NCBI GenBank assembly: GCA_937958475.1
Contig: CALFXR010000117.1
Span: 26,427-90,426, forward strand
Reading direction: 5' to 3'
Source of the DNA: an uncultured Mesorhizobium sp.
GTDB taxonomy: Bacteria; Pseudomonadota; Alphaproteobacteria; Rhizobiales; Rhizobiaceae
Length of the DNA stretch: 64,000 bases
In this document: positions 33,029 to 41,217 of the stretch, in pieces
How the letters are laid out: each line of letters starts with the position of its first letter
How positions within the stretch are numbered: the stretch's first letter is position 1
Notes under the pieces: generated by a model
What the model was told of the DNA's origin: nothing
The model's input: the letters and a program-made list of their open reading frames with translations, nothing else
The model's database searches: none
Program-made: the position numbers and the translations under genes

Positions 33029-34023
33029 TGATCCGCTCCGCCGACAAGTTCACCATGCCGCGCCGCTACGAGCTGATCAGCAGCGTGATCCGCAACAACA
33101 TCCTGAGCGGCCGGCTGCCGCCGGGTTTCGTCCTGCTGGAAGGCCCTATCGCCAGCCTGACCCAATCCAGCCGCGCACCCGTTCAGGCGGCGCTGCGCAT
33201 CCTGGAGAAGGAGCGCCTGGTCCGGCGCTTTCCCGGCCGCGGCTATCTCGTCGCCCCCGACGGCGAGGAGGTCGAGCCGCTACGCGGCGACATCCGCGAG
33301 CTCGACCTGCAGATCTCGGGCGAGATCGACGAAGCGCTGCAGAACCGCGGCACCTGGGAGATGGTCTACGACACGGTCGAGGAGGCCGTGGCCTCGTGCC
33401 TGATCTTCGGTGAGTTCCGCATCATCGAGACCGAACTCGGCGCCCATCTCGGCGTCAGCCGCACCGTGGTGCGTGACGTGCTCAGCCGGCTGCACGAGAG
33501 CGGCCTGATCCGCAAGAACCAGAGCTCCCACTGGATCGCCGGACCGCTGACGGCGGCATCGGTGCGCAACCTGTTCGCCATCCGCGCCATCCTCGAACCG
33601 GCGGCGCTACGCGTCGCCGAGCCGTTCATCGACTATGCCGAGGTCGACCGCGTCCTGCGTTCGCTCGAAGCCGAGGGCGACGACCTCGAGGCGGAGGCGC
33701 TCGACCAGGTTCTGCTGGAAGCCTGCATCGCGCGGGCGCCCAATCCGGAACTGGTCGACGCCATCGCCCGCAACCGCATGCCGCTGATCGCCGCCAACCG
33801 CGCCCTCACCCGGCTCGGACTGCCGCGCGACCGCATCGCCATGCGCGACCATGCCAGCCTCTTCGGCCTGCTGGCGCAGAAGCAGATCGTCCCGGCCGCG
33901 GAGCTGCTCGGCGGCTACCTCGACATGATGGCGGAGCGATCGGTCGCCCGCCTGAAGATCGTCGCGATCGTCAGCGAAACCAGCCTGATCGCGCCCTACC
34001 TGACGCCAACGCAGCAGAACTGA
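33028..34023 (+). CDS. GntR family regulator with two tandem winged helices and an FCD domain
   Basis: The 331-residue protein has a first GntR-type winged helix at 12-76 (LISSVIRNNILSGRLPPG, PVQAALRILEKERLVRRFPGRG), a helical linker, a second winged helix at 110-172 (ETELGAHLGVSRTVVRDVLSRL), and an FCD domain at about 178-310 (FAIRAILEPAALRVAE). FCD regulators normally have one winged helix in about 230 residues. It is translationally coupled to the signal-less binding protein and lies upstream of the importer operon at 34492. It may act on the two-palindrome module at 34081. Confidence 0.88.
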   Translation: MIRSADKFTMPRRYELISSVIRNNILSGRLPPGFVLLEGPIASLTQSSRAPVQAALRILEKERLVRRFPGRGYLVAPDGEEVEPLRGDIRELDLQISGEIDEALQNRGTWEMVYDTVEEAVASCLIFGEFRIIETELGAHLGVSRTVVRDVLSRLHESGLIRKNQSSHWIAGPLTAASVRNLFAIRAILEPAALRVAEPFIDYAEVDRVLRSLEAEGDDLEAEALDQVLLEACIARAPNPELVDAIARNRMPLIAANRALTRLGLPRDRIAMRDHASLFGLLAQKQIVPAAELLGGYLDMMAERSVARLKIVAIVSETSLIAPYLTPTQQN

Positions 34024-34491
34024 CTTCGCCGCATCCACATCTGGCGCCAGCGCGGCACGAGGTGCACGCAGCGCTCGGAAGGTATTCGAGTTTCGAATAT
34101 CGAATGTAAAATTTTTCAATTTTACAATATCCGGCCTTCCCGGCACGATCCGCACAAGACCCGCAAGAATGCGGGCGGACCGGCGCTTCATCCAAGGGGC
34201 CTTCGCGGGGCGATCGATCCCGCGTGCAGGCATGCAGCGCAATGCGACACCTGCCAAAATAATGGATTATGAATGCAAACTTCATGTGCATCTGGCTATT
34301 CCTAAGGCGCGGACCCCTCGGAACCCGCGCAAATCCGCCTCACGAAAAATTACGTTGCATACAAAAGACGTTTTTGATTACATCGCTGGGCAAGAGTTCA
34401 TGCACTGCACGCAAAGCGCGCCCCCCTCGCTGGTGGTAGCGTGATCATCGAAATACCGCAGCGCAGGCGAATGGGTGGGTTCAGGTTCGGC
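34024..34491. other. intergenic regulatory region, no convincing gene
   Basis: This 468-bp gap is more AT-rich than its surroundings. It holds the two-palindrome module at 34081-34177. Nearer the importer gene is a weak promoter-like TTGCAT-N17-TTACAT around 34357-34385. An ORF opening at 34169 inside the module has no recognisable product and is not accepted as a gene. Confidence 0.6.
34081..34177 (+). promoter_or_regulatory. 97-bp two-palindrome regulatory module, copy 1
   Basis: The module contains TATTCGA-N3-TCGAATA (34083-34099) and TGTAAAATT-N4-AATTTTACA (34105-34126), then CGGCACGATCCGC and ending AATGCGGGCG. The same 97 bp occur inverted at 59987-60083 with 79 of 97 bases identical and no gaps; both palindromes keep the same spacing (24.5 bp between centres). 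A -10-like TACAAT (34123-34128) reads towards the importer operon. The first palindrome fits the LysR T-N11-A pattern. It probably coordinates the importer operon at 34492 with the PxpA-biotin carboxylase operon. Confidence 0.75.
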
Positions 34492-35559
34492 ATGACGGAG
34501 ACGATCGCGAACATCAGTCTCTCGGGCGTCACCAAACGCTACGGCGACGTCACGGCGCTCGACGGCGTTTCGCTCGTCCTCGAGGGTAACGAGTACGTGT
34601 CGCTCCTCGGTCCGAGCGGCTCCGGCAAGACATCGCTGCTGCGCGCCATCGCCGGTTTCGAGAAGCCGGATTCGGGCAGGGTCACGGTGTTCGGCCGCGA
34701 CGTGACGCACCTTGCGCCGCACAAGCGCGGCATCGGCTTCGTCTTCCAGAACTTCGCCCTGTTCCCGCATCTGTCGGTCTACGACAACGTCGCCTTCGGC
34801 CTCGCCAATGCGGATAGCCCGCCGTCGGCGGACGAGATCCGCCGCCGGGTGACCGAGATGGTACGGCTGGTCGGACTGACCGGGCTCGAGGAGCGCGGCG
34901 TCGGGCAGATATCCGGCGGTCAGCGCCAGCGCGTCGCGCTCGCCCGCACCCTGGTGACCGAGCCCCGCCTGATCCTGCTCGACGAGCCGCTCGGCGCGCT
35001 CGACGCCAACCTGCGCATGCGCATGCGCGACGAGCTTCGCCACATCCGCGAGCGGCTGGGCGTCACCTTCCTCCACGTCACCGGCAGCGAGACCGAGGCG
35101 CTGGCGATGGGCGATCGCGTCGTCGTGCTCGACCGCGGCCGGGTCGCACAGTTCGCCGCGCCCGATGTCATCCTCAACTCGCCGGCCAATCCGAACGTCG
35201 CCCGCTTCCTCAACCGCTACAACGTGCTGGCGGGGGCGCTGCGCGGCGACGCCTTCGCCTCCGCCTATGGCGACCTGCGCTACGGCAAGCGCGTCGACAG
35301 CACCGATGCCGCCTACGGGGTCCGCTACGACCGCATCGCGGTCGTCGAGGAAACGGCGTCCGCTTCCGGCGTCGAGGTCCCGGTCACCTTCGTCGCCAGC
35401 GAATATCTGGGCTCGGCGGTGATGTACTTCTTCGAGGCCGCCGACGGCCACATCCTCGAGGTCGAGCACCATCTCGGCAAGGGCCGGATGCCGGAATACC
35501 GGCCGAGGGGCAGATACAAACTCCAGTGGAAACCCGAAGACGCGATCGTCTTCGGCTAG
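34492..35559 (+). CDS. polyamine/iron-type ABC importer ATPase (PotA family), first of two
   Basis: From ATG 34492 the protein is 355 residues: Walker A GPSGSGKTS, Q-loop VFQNFALFPHLS, signature ISGGQRQR, Walker B LILLDEPLGALDANLR. The switch segment reads HVTGSETEAL where family members usually have HVTHDQxEAL, so the catalytic switch His is replaced by Gly and a neighbouring Gln by Glu. A TOBE domain follows (about 240-350). A GTG at 34441 could add 17 residues. It heads the importer operon, 10 bp before the first permease. The altered H-loop together with a second, canonical ATPase at 40123 suggests an asymmetric ATPase pair or a degenerate subunit. Confidence 0.9.
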   Translation: MTETIANISLSGVTKRYGDVTALDGVSLVLEGNEYVSLLGPSGSGKTSLLRAIAGFEKPDSGRVTVFGRDVTHLAPHKRGIGFVFQNFALFPHLSVYDNVAFGLANADSPPSADEIRRRVTEMVRLVGLTGLEERGVGQISGGQRQRVALARTLVTEPRLILLDEPLGALDANLRMRMRDELRHIRERLGVTFLHVTGSETEALAMGDRVVVLDRGRVAQFAAPDVILNSPANPNVARFLNRYNVLAGALRGDAFASAYGDLRYGKRVDSTDAAYGVRYDRIAVVEETASASGVEVPVTFVASEYLGSAVMYFFEAADGHILEVEHHLGKGRMPEYRPRGRYKLQWKPEDAIVFG

Positions 35560-35569
35560 GACGACGGCC

Positions 35570-36445
35570 ATGGCTGAGCAGATCGAAACCGCTGAGAGAA
35601 CCAGGAACCGCACGGCCTACTGGCTGATCGCGCCGGGCGCCGTGTGGATGGCGCTGTTCCTCGCCGTGCCCATCCTGATGATCGTCTACGTCTCGTTCTG
35701 GACGCAGACCACGTTCAAGATCGAACCGATCCTGACGATCGCCAGCTGGAAGCAGTTCTTCTCCTCGGAAACCTATATCGGCTCGCTGTTCACCACGGTG
35801 CGCCTTTGGCTGATCGTGCTCGCCGCGACCTTCGTGCTCGGCTATCCGACCGCGCTCTTCGTCGGCCTGTTCGTCAAGAGCAAGACGCTTTCGACGGTCC
35901 TCCTGGTCGTCTGCGTCATTCCCTTCTGGACCTCGTTCCTGATCCGCGTCCTCGCCTGGAGGCCGATGCTCGGCAAGGAAGGTGCCATCAACATCCTCCT
36001 GCAGAAGGCAGGCCTGATCCAGGCGCCGATCGAGGCGCTGCTGTTCAGCGAACTGTCGGTCGTCATCGGAATGACGCAGATCTACGTCGTCTTCATGGTC
36101 GGCCCGATCGCCTTCATGCTGAGCCGCATCGACCGCAACATCATCGAGGCCGCGCGCGACCTCGGCGCCAGCTTCTGGCGCATCTTCTTCAAGATCATCC
36201 TGCCGCTCAGCCTGCCCGGCGTCATCGTCGGCGCCATCTTCGTCTCGGTCATGGTGCTCGGCGAGTTCGCCACCACCGCCGCGCTCTCGGGGCGCAAGGT
36301 CAACCTGCTCGGCAACATCATCGTCACCCAGGTCGGCTCGCTCAAATGGGCGCTCGCCTCGGTCGTCGGCGTCATCCTCACCGTCATCATGGGTCTGGTG
36401 ATCGCGGGCTTCCTGCGCGTCGTCGACCTGAAGAAGGAGCTCTGA
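35570..36445 (+). CDS. ABC transporter permease (PotB-type)
   Basis: The 291-residue inner-membrane protein has six predicted helices (first: YWLIAPGAVWMALFLAVPILM) and the EAA loop IIEAARDLGASFWRIFFKIILPLS. The sequence FWTSFLIRVLAWRPMLG is typical of the PotB/spermidine-putrescine permease family. It is 3 bp from the second permease and forms the channel with it. The carried substrate is probably a polyamine-like or amide-containing compound, judged from family and operon context. Confidence 0.92.
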   Translation: MAEQIETAERTRNRTAYWLIAPGAVWMALFLAVPILMIVYVSFWTQTTFKIEPILTIASWKQFFSSETYIGSLFTTVRLWLIVLAATFVLGYPTALFVGLFVKSKTLSTVLLVVCVIPFWTSFLIRVLAWRPMLGKEGAINILLQKAGLIQAPIEALLFSELSVVIGMTQIYVVFMVGPIAFMLSRIDRNIIEAARDLGASFWRIFFKIILPLSLPGVIVGAIFVSVMVLGEFATTAALSGRKVNLLGNIIVTQVGSLKWALASVVGVILTVIMGLVIAGFLRVVDLKKEL

Positions 36446-36448
36446 GCG

Positions 36449-37297
36449 ATGGAGTCGCGCATCCTCAAGCCGGTTCTGGCGGTCTATGTCGGGCTCTTCA
36501 TCCTGTTCCTTTACGGGCCGTTCTTCGTGCTGGGCATCCTGTCGTTCCAGCAGGGACCGGAGGGCGGGCCGCAGTTTCCGATCATCGAGTGGTCGACCTA
36601 CTGGTACCAGCACATCTTCGGTCTGACGCCGCCGTCGCGCGTCGCACCCCTGCCCTTCGGCCAGTCGCTGATCCGCTCGCTGACGCTCGCCTTCATGACC
36701 ATGGTCACCTCGACGGTGCTCGGCGTCATGTCGGCCCAGGCCTTCCGCTCGAAGTTCAAGGGCTCCGGCTTCGTCTTCTACCTGATCGTGCTCGGCATGA
36801 TGGTGCCGGGCGTGCTCACCGGCCTCGGCACGGCGCTGACAGCCAACTCGCTCGGCATCGAGCGCCACTGGTGGTCGACGGCCTACGTCACCCACGTGGT
36901 CTACACCTTCCCCTTCGCCTTCCTGGTGATGCTCGCCATCCTCAACCGCTTCGACTCCTCCGTCGAGGAGGCGTCCTGGTCGCTGGGCGTGCCGCCGATG
37001 CGCACGTTCCGCAAGGTCACCTTCCCGCTGATCTTCCCGGGCGTGCTGTCGGCGATGCTGTTCGCCTTCACGCTCTCCTATGACGAGTTCTCGCGCACGC
37101 TGTTCGCCTCGGGCCGCGACCAGACCCTGCCGCTCGCCATCTACGGCACCTTCGCCGTGGAGATTCACCCCAACGTCTTCGCCTTCGGCGTGCTCACCAC
37201 GCTGTTCTCCTTCTCGCTGCTCACCGTCTACGCGGTCCTGATGACGATGAGCGTGCGCCGCGCCGGCAGGGCGGCGATCCAGGAGGACATCACATGA
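36449..37297 (+). CDS. ABC transporter permease (PotC-type)
   Basis: The 282-residue membrane protein starts with VYVGLFILFLYGPFFVLGIL. Its EAA loop is VEEASWSLGVPPMRTFRKVTFPL, typical of PotC permeases. The stop overlaps the start of the short-chain dehydrogenase by 4 bp. It pairs with the PotB-type permease. Confidence 0.92.
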   Translation: MESRILKPVLAVYVGLFILFLYGPFFVLGILSFQQGPEGGPQFPIIEWSTYWYQHIFGLTPPSRVAPLPFGQSLIRSLTLAFMTMVTSTVLGVMSAQAFRSKFKGSGFVFYLIVLGMMVPGVLTGLGTALTANSLGIERHWWSTAYVTHVVYTFPFAFLVMLAILNRFDSSVEEASWSLGVPPMRTFRKVTFPLIFPGVLSAMLFAFTLSYDEFSRTLFASGRDQTLPLAIYGTFAVEIHPNVFAFGVLTTLFSFSLLTVYAVLMTMSVRRAGRAAIQEDIT

Positions 37298-38016
37298 GCG
37301 TCGCGATCGTAACCGGCGCGGGTTCGGGCATCGGCCGCGCCATCGCGCGGAGGCTGGCCGGGGACGGCTACGACGTCGTCGTCAACGACCTTCGCGCGGA
37401 GGCTGCCGCGGTGACTGCTGCCGAGATCGGCGCCAGGGCCGTCGCGATTGCCGGGAACGTCTCGGTCGAGGCCGACGTCGATTCCATCGTCAACCGCTGT
37501 CGCGAGGCGTTCGGCGCCTGCACCCACCTCGTCAACTGCGCCGGCCACGTCCACCAGGCGCGCTTCGTCGATCTCGAGCCGGCCGAGTGGGACCGCATGT
37601 TCGCGGTGCATGTGCGCGGCACTTACCTGATGACCCGCGCGGTGCTGCCGGCGATGCTCGCCGCCAAGGCCGGCGTCGTCGTCAACGTCGCCTCGCAGCT
37701 CGGCCAGATCGGCGGCGTCGAGCTCGTCCACTACAGCGCCGCCAAGGCCGCGATCATCGGCATGACCAAGGCCCTCGCCCGCGAGGTCAGCGCCGACGGC
37801 GTCCGCGTCAACGCGGTCGCGCCCGGCCCGATCAACACGCCGCTGGTGATGGCGCTGTCGGAGGACTGGCGCCTGGCGAAGGCCGCCGGCCTGCCGCTCG
37901 GCCGCTTCGGCGAGCCCGACGAGGTCGCCTCGGCCGTCGCCTTCCTGTGCTCGCCGGAGGCCGCCCTTTTCGTCGGCCAGACGCTCGGGCCGAACTCGGG
38001 AGACGTGATGCTATGA
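37294..38016 (+). CDS. short-chain dehydrogenase/reductase (FabG-like), first copy
   Basis: The 240-residue classical SDR has the cofactor motif TGAGSGIGRAIA, NCAGH (the NNAG equivalent), the Ser of VNVASQLGQIGG and YSAAK (Tyr/Lys). The acidic NDLRAE after strand 2 suggests NAD(H). It overlaps the PotC-type permease and the second SDR by 4 bp each. It probably oxidises or reduces an alcohol/ketone intermediate of the imported compound. Confidence 0.92.
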   Translation: MSVAIVTGAGSGIGRAIARRLAGDGYDVVVNDLRAEAAAVTAAEIGARAVAIAGNVSVEADVDSIVNRCREAFGACTHLVNCAGHVHQARFVDLEPAEWDRMFAVHVRGTYLMTRAVLPAMLAAKAGVVVNVASQLGQIGGVELVHYSAAKAAIIGMTKALAREVSADGVRVNAVAPGPINTPLVMALSEDWRLAKAAGLPLGRFGEPDEVASAVAFLCSPEAALFVGQTLGPNSGDVML

Positions 38017-38768
38017 ACAAGACCGTCCTCATCACGGGTGCAGGCATCGGCATCGGCCGCGCCACCGCCCTCGCCTTCGCGGCCGCCGGCTACCACGTCG
38101 TCGCCACCGACATCCTGGAGAAGGAGGGAGCCGACGTCGCCGATGCGATCCGCCGCGCCGGCGGCAGCGGCGAGTTCCGCCGCCTCGACGTCCGTTCCAC
38201 CGCCGATGCCGACGCCCTCGTCGCGGCCGTCGAGACGGAACGCGGCGCGATCGACTGCATCGTCGCCAATGCCGGCATCGCCCACAAGGTGCCGCTGGCC
38301 GCGCTCAGCGACGAGAAGTGGGACTACACGCTCGACATCGACCTGAAGGGCATCTTCCGCGTCGTCCGCCCCGCGCTTGCCGGCATGAAGGCGCGCAAGT
38401 CCGGCGCCATCGTCTGCCTGTCCTCGATCATGGGCGTCGCCTACGGCTGGGACGAGCACGTCCACTACTCGGCCGCGAAGGCGGGCGTGGTCGGCCTCGT
38501 CCGCGGCCTTGCCGTCGAACTCGCCCGCGAGGGCATCCGCGTCAACGGCGTCGCACCCGGCTACATCCGCACCGCGCAGCTTCTCTCGAAGGAACATTCG
38601 CTCGGACCCGAAGGCGCCGACAAGGCCGGCGAATTCATCCCGATGGGCCGTATCGGCGAGCCCGAGGACATCGCGGACGTAATCCTTTTCCTGGCTTCCA
38701 ACGCCGCTCGCTACATGACCGGGCAGACGGTGGTGGTTGATGGCGGTCTCCTCGTGGGGCGCTACTGA
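38013..38768 (+). CDS. short-chain dehydrogenase/reductase, second copy
   Basis: The 251-residue SDR from ATG 38013 has TGAGIGIGRATA, ATDILEK (acidic, NAD-type), NAGIAHK, CLSSIMGV and YSAAK, with the common C-terminus MTGQTVVVDGG. The start overlaps the first SDR stop as ATGA. The two SDRs are only moderately similar and may work on successive intermediates. The same frame is open upstream, but only antisense-like over the first SDR. Confidence 0.93.
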   Translation: MNKTVLITGAGIGIGRATALAFAAAGYHVVATDILEKEGADVADAIRRAGGSGEFRRLDVRSTADADALVAAVETERGAIDCIVANAGIAHKVPLAALSDEKWDYTLDIDLKGIFRVVRPALAGMKARKSGAIVCLSSIMGVAYGWDEHVHYSAAKAGVVGLVRGLAVELAREGIRVNGVAPGYIRTAQLLSKEHSLGPEGADKAGEFIPMGRIGEPEDIADVILFLASNAARYMTGQTVVVDGGLLVGRY

Positions 38769-38810
38769 CGATTGGTTGGCAAGACGAGACAACAACGGAG
38801 GTGAACTGAG

Positions 38811-40055
38811 ATGAGTATCGACAGTATCAAGAGATATCACACGTCCCGTCGCAGGTTGCTGCAGGCGGCGGGCGGCGGCGCTGCCGCGGCGGCGATCGCG
38901 GCGAAGTTCCCGTTCTTCGGCGCCCAGCAGGCCTTCGCGGCCTCGCTCGGCGATCAGGAACTGCGCACGGTCGGCCTGTCGGTGACGGTGCAGGAACGCA
39001 TCCTCAACGACTTCAAGGAAAAGTCCGGCGTCAAGGCGGTGTCGGGCAAGGCCGACATCTTCCCGAACACCCAGACCGAACTCCTGTCGGGCTCGACGGC
39101 CTATGACTGCTGGGAGACCATCGGCGAGCGTCTGGCCGCCGTCGTGGCCACCGAGAAGATCACGACCGTCCCGACCGCCAACCTGAAGAACTGGGCCAAC
39201 ATCCGCGAGACCTTCACCAAGCCGTCGGACCGCTGGGACCTGAACCGGCAGATCGTCGGCCAGATCTGGAAGGACGAGGCCCAGTCCGAGCTGTGGATGG
39301 TCCCGACCGTCTACAACTACGACGCCATCGGCTACCGCCCCGACCTCGTGTCGGCTGAGGAGGCCTCGACCTGGGCCTCGCTGTTCGACCCGAAGTTCAA
39401 AGGCAAGACCGGCCTGAACGTCGACCCGCTGATCGCCTTCGGTCAGGCGATCATGGCGATGAACACGCTCGGCCTGCTCAAGGTGGCGAACCCGGGCAAC
39501 CCGAACGCCCAGGAAATCGACGAAGCGGCGAAGTTCCTCATCTCGAAGAAGAAGGAAGGCCAGTTCCGCGCCCTTTGGGGCGATTTCGGCGAACTCGTCA
39601 ACCTGCTGGCTTCGGGCGAGATGATCATCGCCGACGCCTGGCAGCCGGCCGTCATGGCCGTCAAGGCGCAGGGCGTGCAGTGCTCCTACGCGACGATGAA
39701 GGAAGGCTACCGCGGCTGGGCGATCGGCGTATCCCCGATCACCGGCACGCCGAACCTGGACGCGGTCACCGCCTATGCCGACTACTGGCTGTCGGGCCCG
39801 CCCGCCATCGCGGTGTCGGAACAGGGCTACTACTCGCCGACGACCAACGTGAAGGACTCCATGCCGGCCGACAAGTACGCCTTCTGGTACGAAGGCAAGC
39901 CTTGGGTCGGCGCCGAGGAACGCGGCATCAAGGAAGGCGACCTGCGCGACGGCGGTGCTCTCGAGACCCGCGCCGCCAACGTCGCCTACTGGCACCAGTG
40001 GCCGGACGAGTACGATCACCTGATGGCCAAGTGGGACGAGTTCCTGTCGGCCTGA
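38811..40055 (+). CDS. PotD-like substrate-binding protein with Tat signal
   Basis: The 414-residue protein has a twin-arginine signal (TSRRRLLQAAGGGAAAAAIAA, cut near QAFAAS) and the PotD-type body: PNTQTELLSGSTAYDCWETIG, WMVPTVYNYDAIGYRPD. GGAGGTGA precedes the ATG at 38811. It lies inside the importer operon between the second SDR and the second ATPase, so it serves the PotB/PotC-type permeases. The Tat signal means it folds before export. Confidence 0.93.
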   Translation: MSIDSIKRYHTSRRRLLQAAGGGAAAAAIAAKFPFFGAQQAFAASLGDQELRTVGLSVTVQERILNDFKEKSGVKAVSGKADIFPNTQTELLSGSTAYDCWETIGERLAAVVATEKITTVPTANLKNWANIRETFTKPSDRWDLNRQIVGQIWKDEAQSELWMVPTVYNYDAIGYRPDLVSAEEASTWASLFDPKFKGKTGLNVDPLIAFGQAIMAMNTLGLLKVANPGNPNAQEIDEAAKFLISKKKEGQFRALWGDFGELVNLLASGEMIIADAWQPAVMAVKAQGVQCSYATMKEGYRGWAIGVSPITGTPNLDAVTAYADYWLSGPPAIAVSEQGYYSPTTNVKDSMPADKYAFWYEGKPWVGAEERGIKEGDLRDGGALETRAANVAYWHQWPDEYDHLMAKWDEFLSA

Positions 40056-40122
40056 TCGGGCATCGAAACGAGCCGGGCGGCGCAGTGCCGCCCGGCAACC
40101 CCTCGCAAACGGGTTTTACGGC

Positions 40123-41217
40123 GTGACCTACGATCTGCAGCTTTCCCATGTCGGAAAGGTCTACGACAACGGCACCCCTGCCGTGATCGACTTCAACCTT
40201 GACGTCGACAAGGGCGAGTTCATCGCTTTCCTCGGCCCGTCCGGCTGCGGCAAGTCGACGACGCTGCGCATGATCGCGGGTTTCGAAACGATCTCCTCAG
40301 GCGACATCCTGATCAAGGGCAAGCGCATCAACGATCTGCTGCCCGAGCAGCGTCCGACCTCGATGATCTTCCAGAACTACGCGCTGTTCCCGCACATGAG
40401 CGTGCGCGGCAACGTCAATTTCGGCCTCGACGTCAAGGGCGTGCCCGCCGCCGAACGCGACCGCAAGGTCGACGGCATGCTGGAAAAACTCGGTCTCCTC
40501 GACGTCGCCGACCAGCGGCCCGAGCGCCTGTCCGGCGGGCAGAAGCAGCGCATCGCGCTCGCCCGCTCGCTCGTCGTCGAGCCCGACATTCTGCTGCTCG
40601 ACGAGCCGCTCGGCGCGCTCGACGCCAACCTGCGCAAGAGCATCCAGAACGAGCTGAAGCTGCTGCAGCGCAACCTCGGCATCACCTTCGTCTTCGTCAC
40701 CCACGCCCAGTCCGAGGCGCTGGCGCTGTCCGACCGCATCGTCGTCATGAACCAGGGACGCATCGAGCAGATCAGCGCGCCCTACGAGCTCTACACCAAG
40801 CCGTCGACGCTGTTCACGGCGCAGTTTATCGGCCGCAACACGATCTTCAGCGGCACCGTGAAGCACGTCGAGGGCGACGTGGCCACGCTCAACACCGACC
40901 ACGGCGCGCTGTCCGGCCACGCGGCGAGGCCGCTCTCGATCGGCTCCAACGCCAGCATCGTCATCCCGGCCGAGTCGATTGGCATCCTCCCCGCCAACGG
41001 CGAGGAGCCGCACGATGCCGACGGCACCAGCGGCTTCCCGGGCGAGGTCGGCTCGCTGCAGATCTCCGGTCACATCGTCGAGGTCACCATCAACCTGCCG
41101 ACCGGCGAGACCATCGTCGTTGCCGGCCACGAGGACAAGTTCGGCCGCCGCTTCAAGCCCGGCGACCGTGTTCTGATGGTGTTCCGCAGCGACGGCGCCA
41201 CCGTGATCGGGGGATGA
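40123..41217 (+). CDS. polyamine-type ABC importer ATPase, second of two
   Basis: The 364-residue protein starts at GTG 40123. It has Walker A GPSGCGKST, Q-loop IFQNYALFPHMS, signature LSGGQKQR, Walker B ILLLDEPLGALDANLR and the switch His in FVTHAQ, all canonical, with a C-terminal TOBE domain. It lies 67 bp after the binding-protein gene and overlaps the amidase gene by 4 bp. The same operon also encodes the ATPase at 34492 with an altered switch segment; either a heterodimer or one redundant subunit is possible. Confidence 0.92.
   Translation: MTYDLQLSHVGKVYDNGTPAVIDFNLDVDKGEFIAFLGPSGCGKSTTLRMIAGFETISSGDILIKGKRINDLLPEQRPTSMIFQNYALFPHMSVRGNVNFGLDVKGVPAAERDRKVDGMLEKLGLLDVADQRPERLSGGQKQRIALARSLVVEPDILLLDEPLGALDANLRKSIQNELKLLQRNLGITFVFVTHAQSEALALSDRIVVMNQGRIEQISAPYELYTKPSTLFTAQFIGRNTIFSGTVKHVEGDVATLNTDHGALSGHAARPLSIGSNASIVIPAESIGILPANGEEPHDADGTSGFPGEVGSLQISGHIVEVTINLPTGETIVVAGHEDKFGRRFKPGDRVLMVFRSDGATVIGG

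Noticed and set aside
34169..34444. 91-residue ORF starting inside the 97-bp module
   Set aside because: The corresponding ATG in module copy 2 leads to a stop after 17 codons, so the ORF is not conserved; it also lacks a good ribosome-binding site and any motif.
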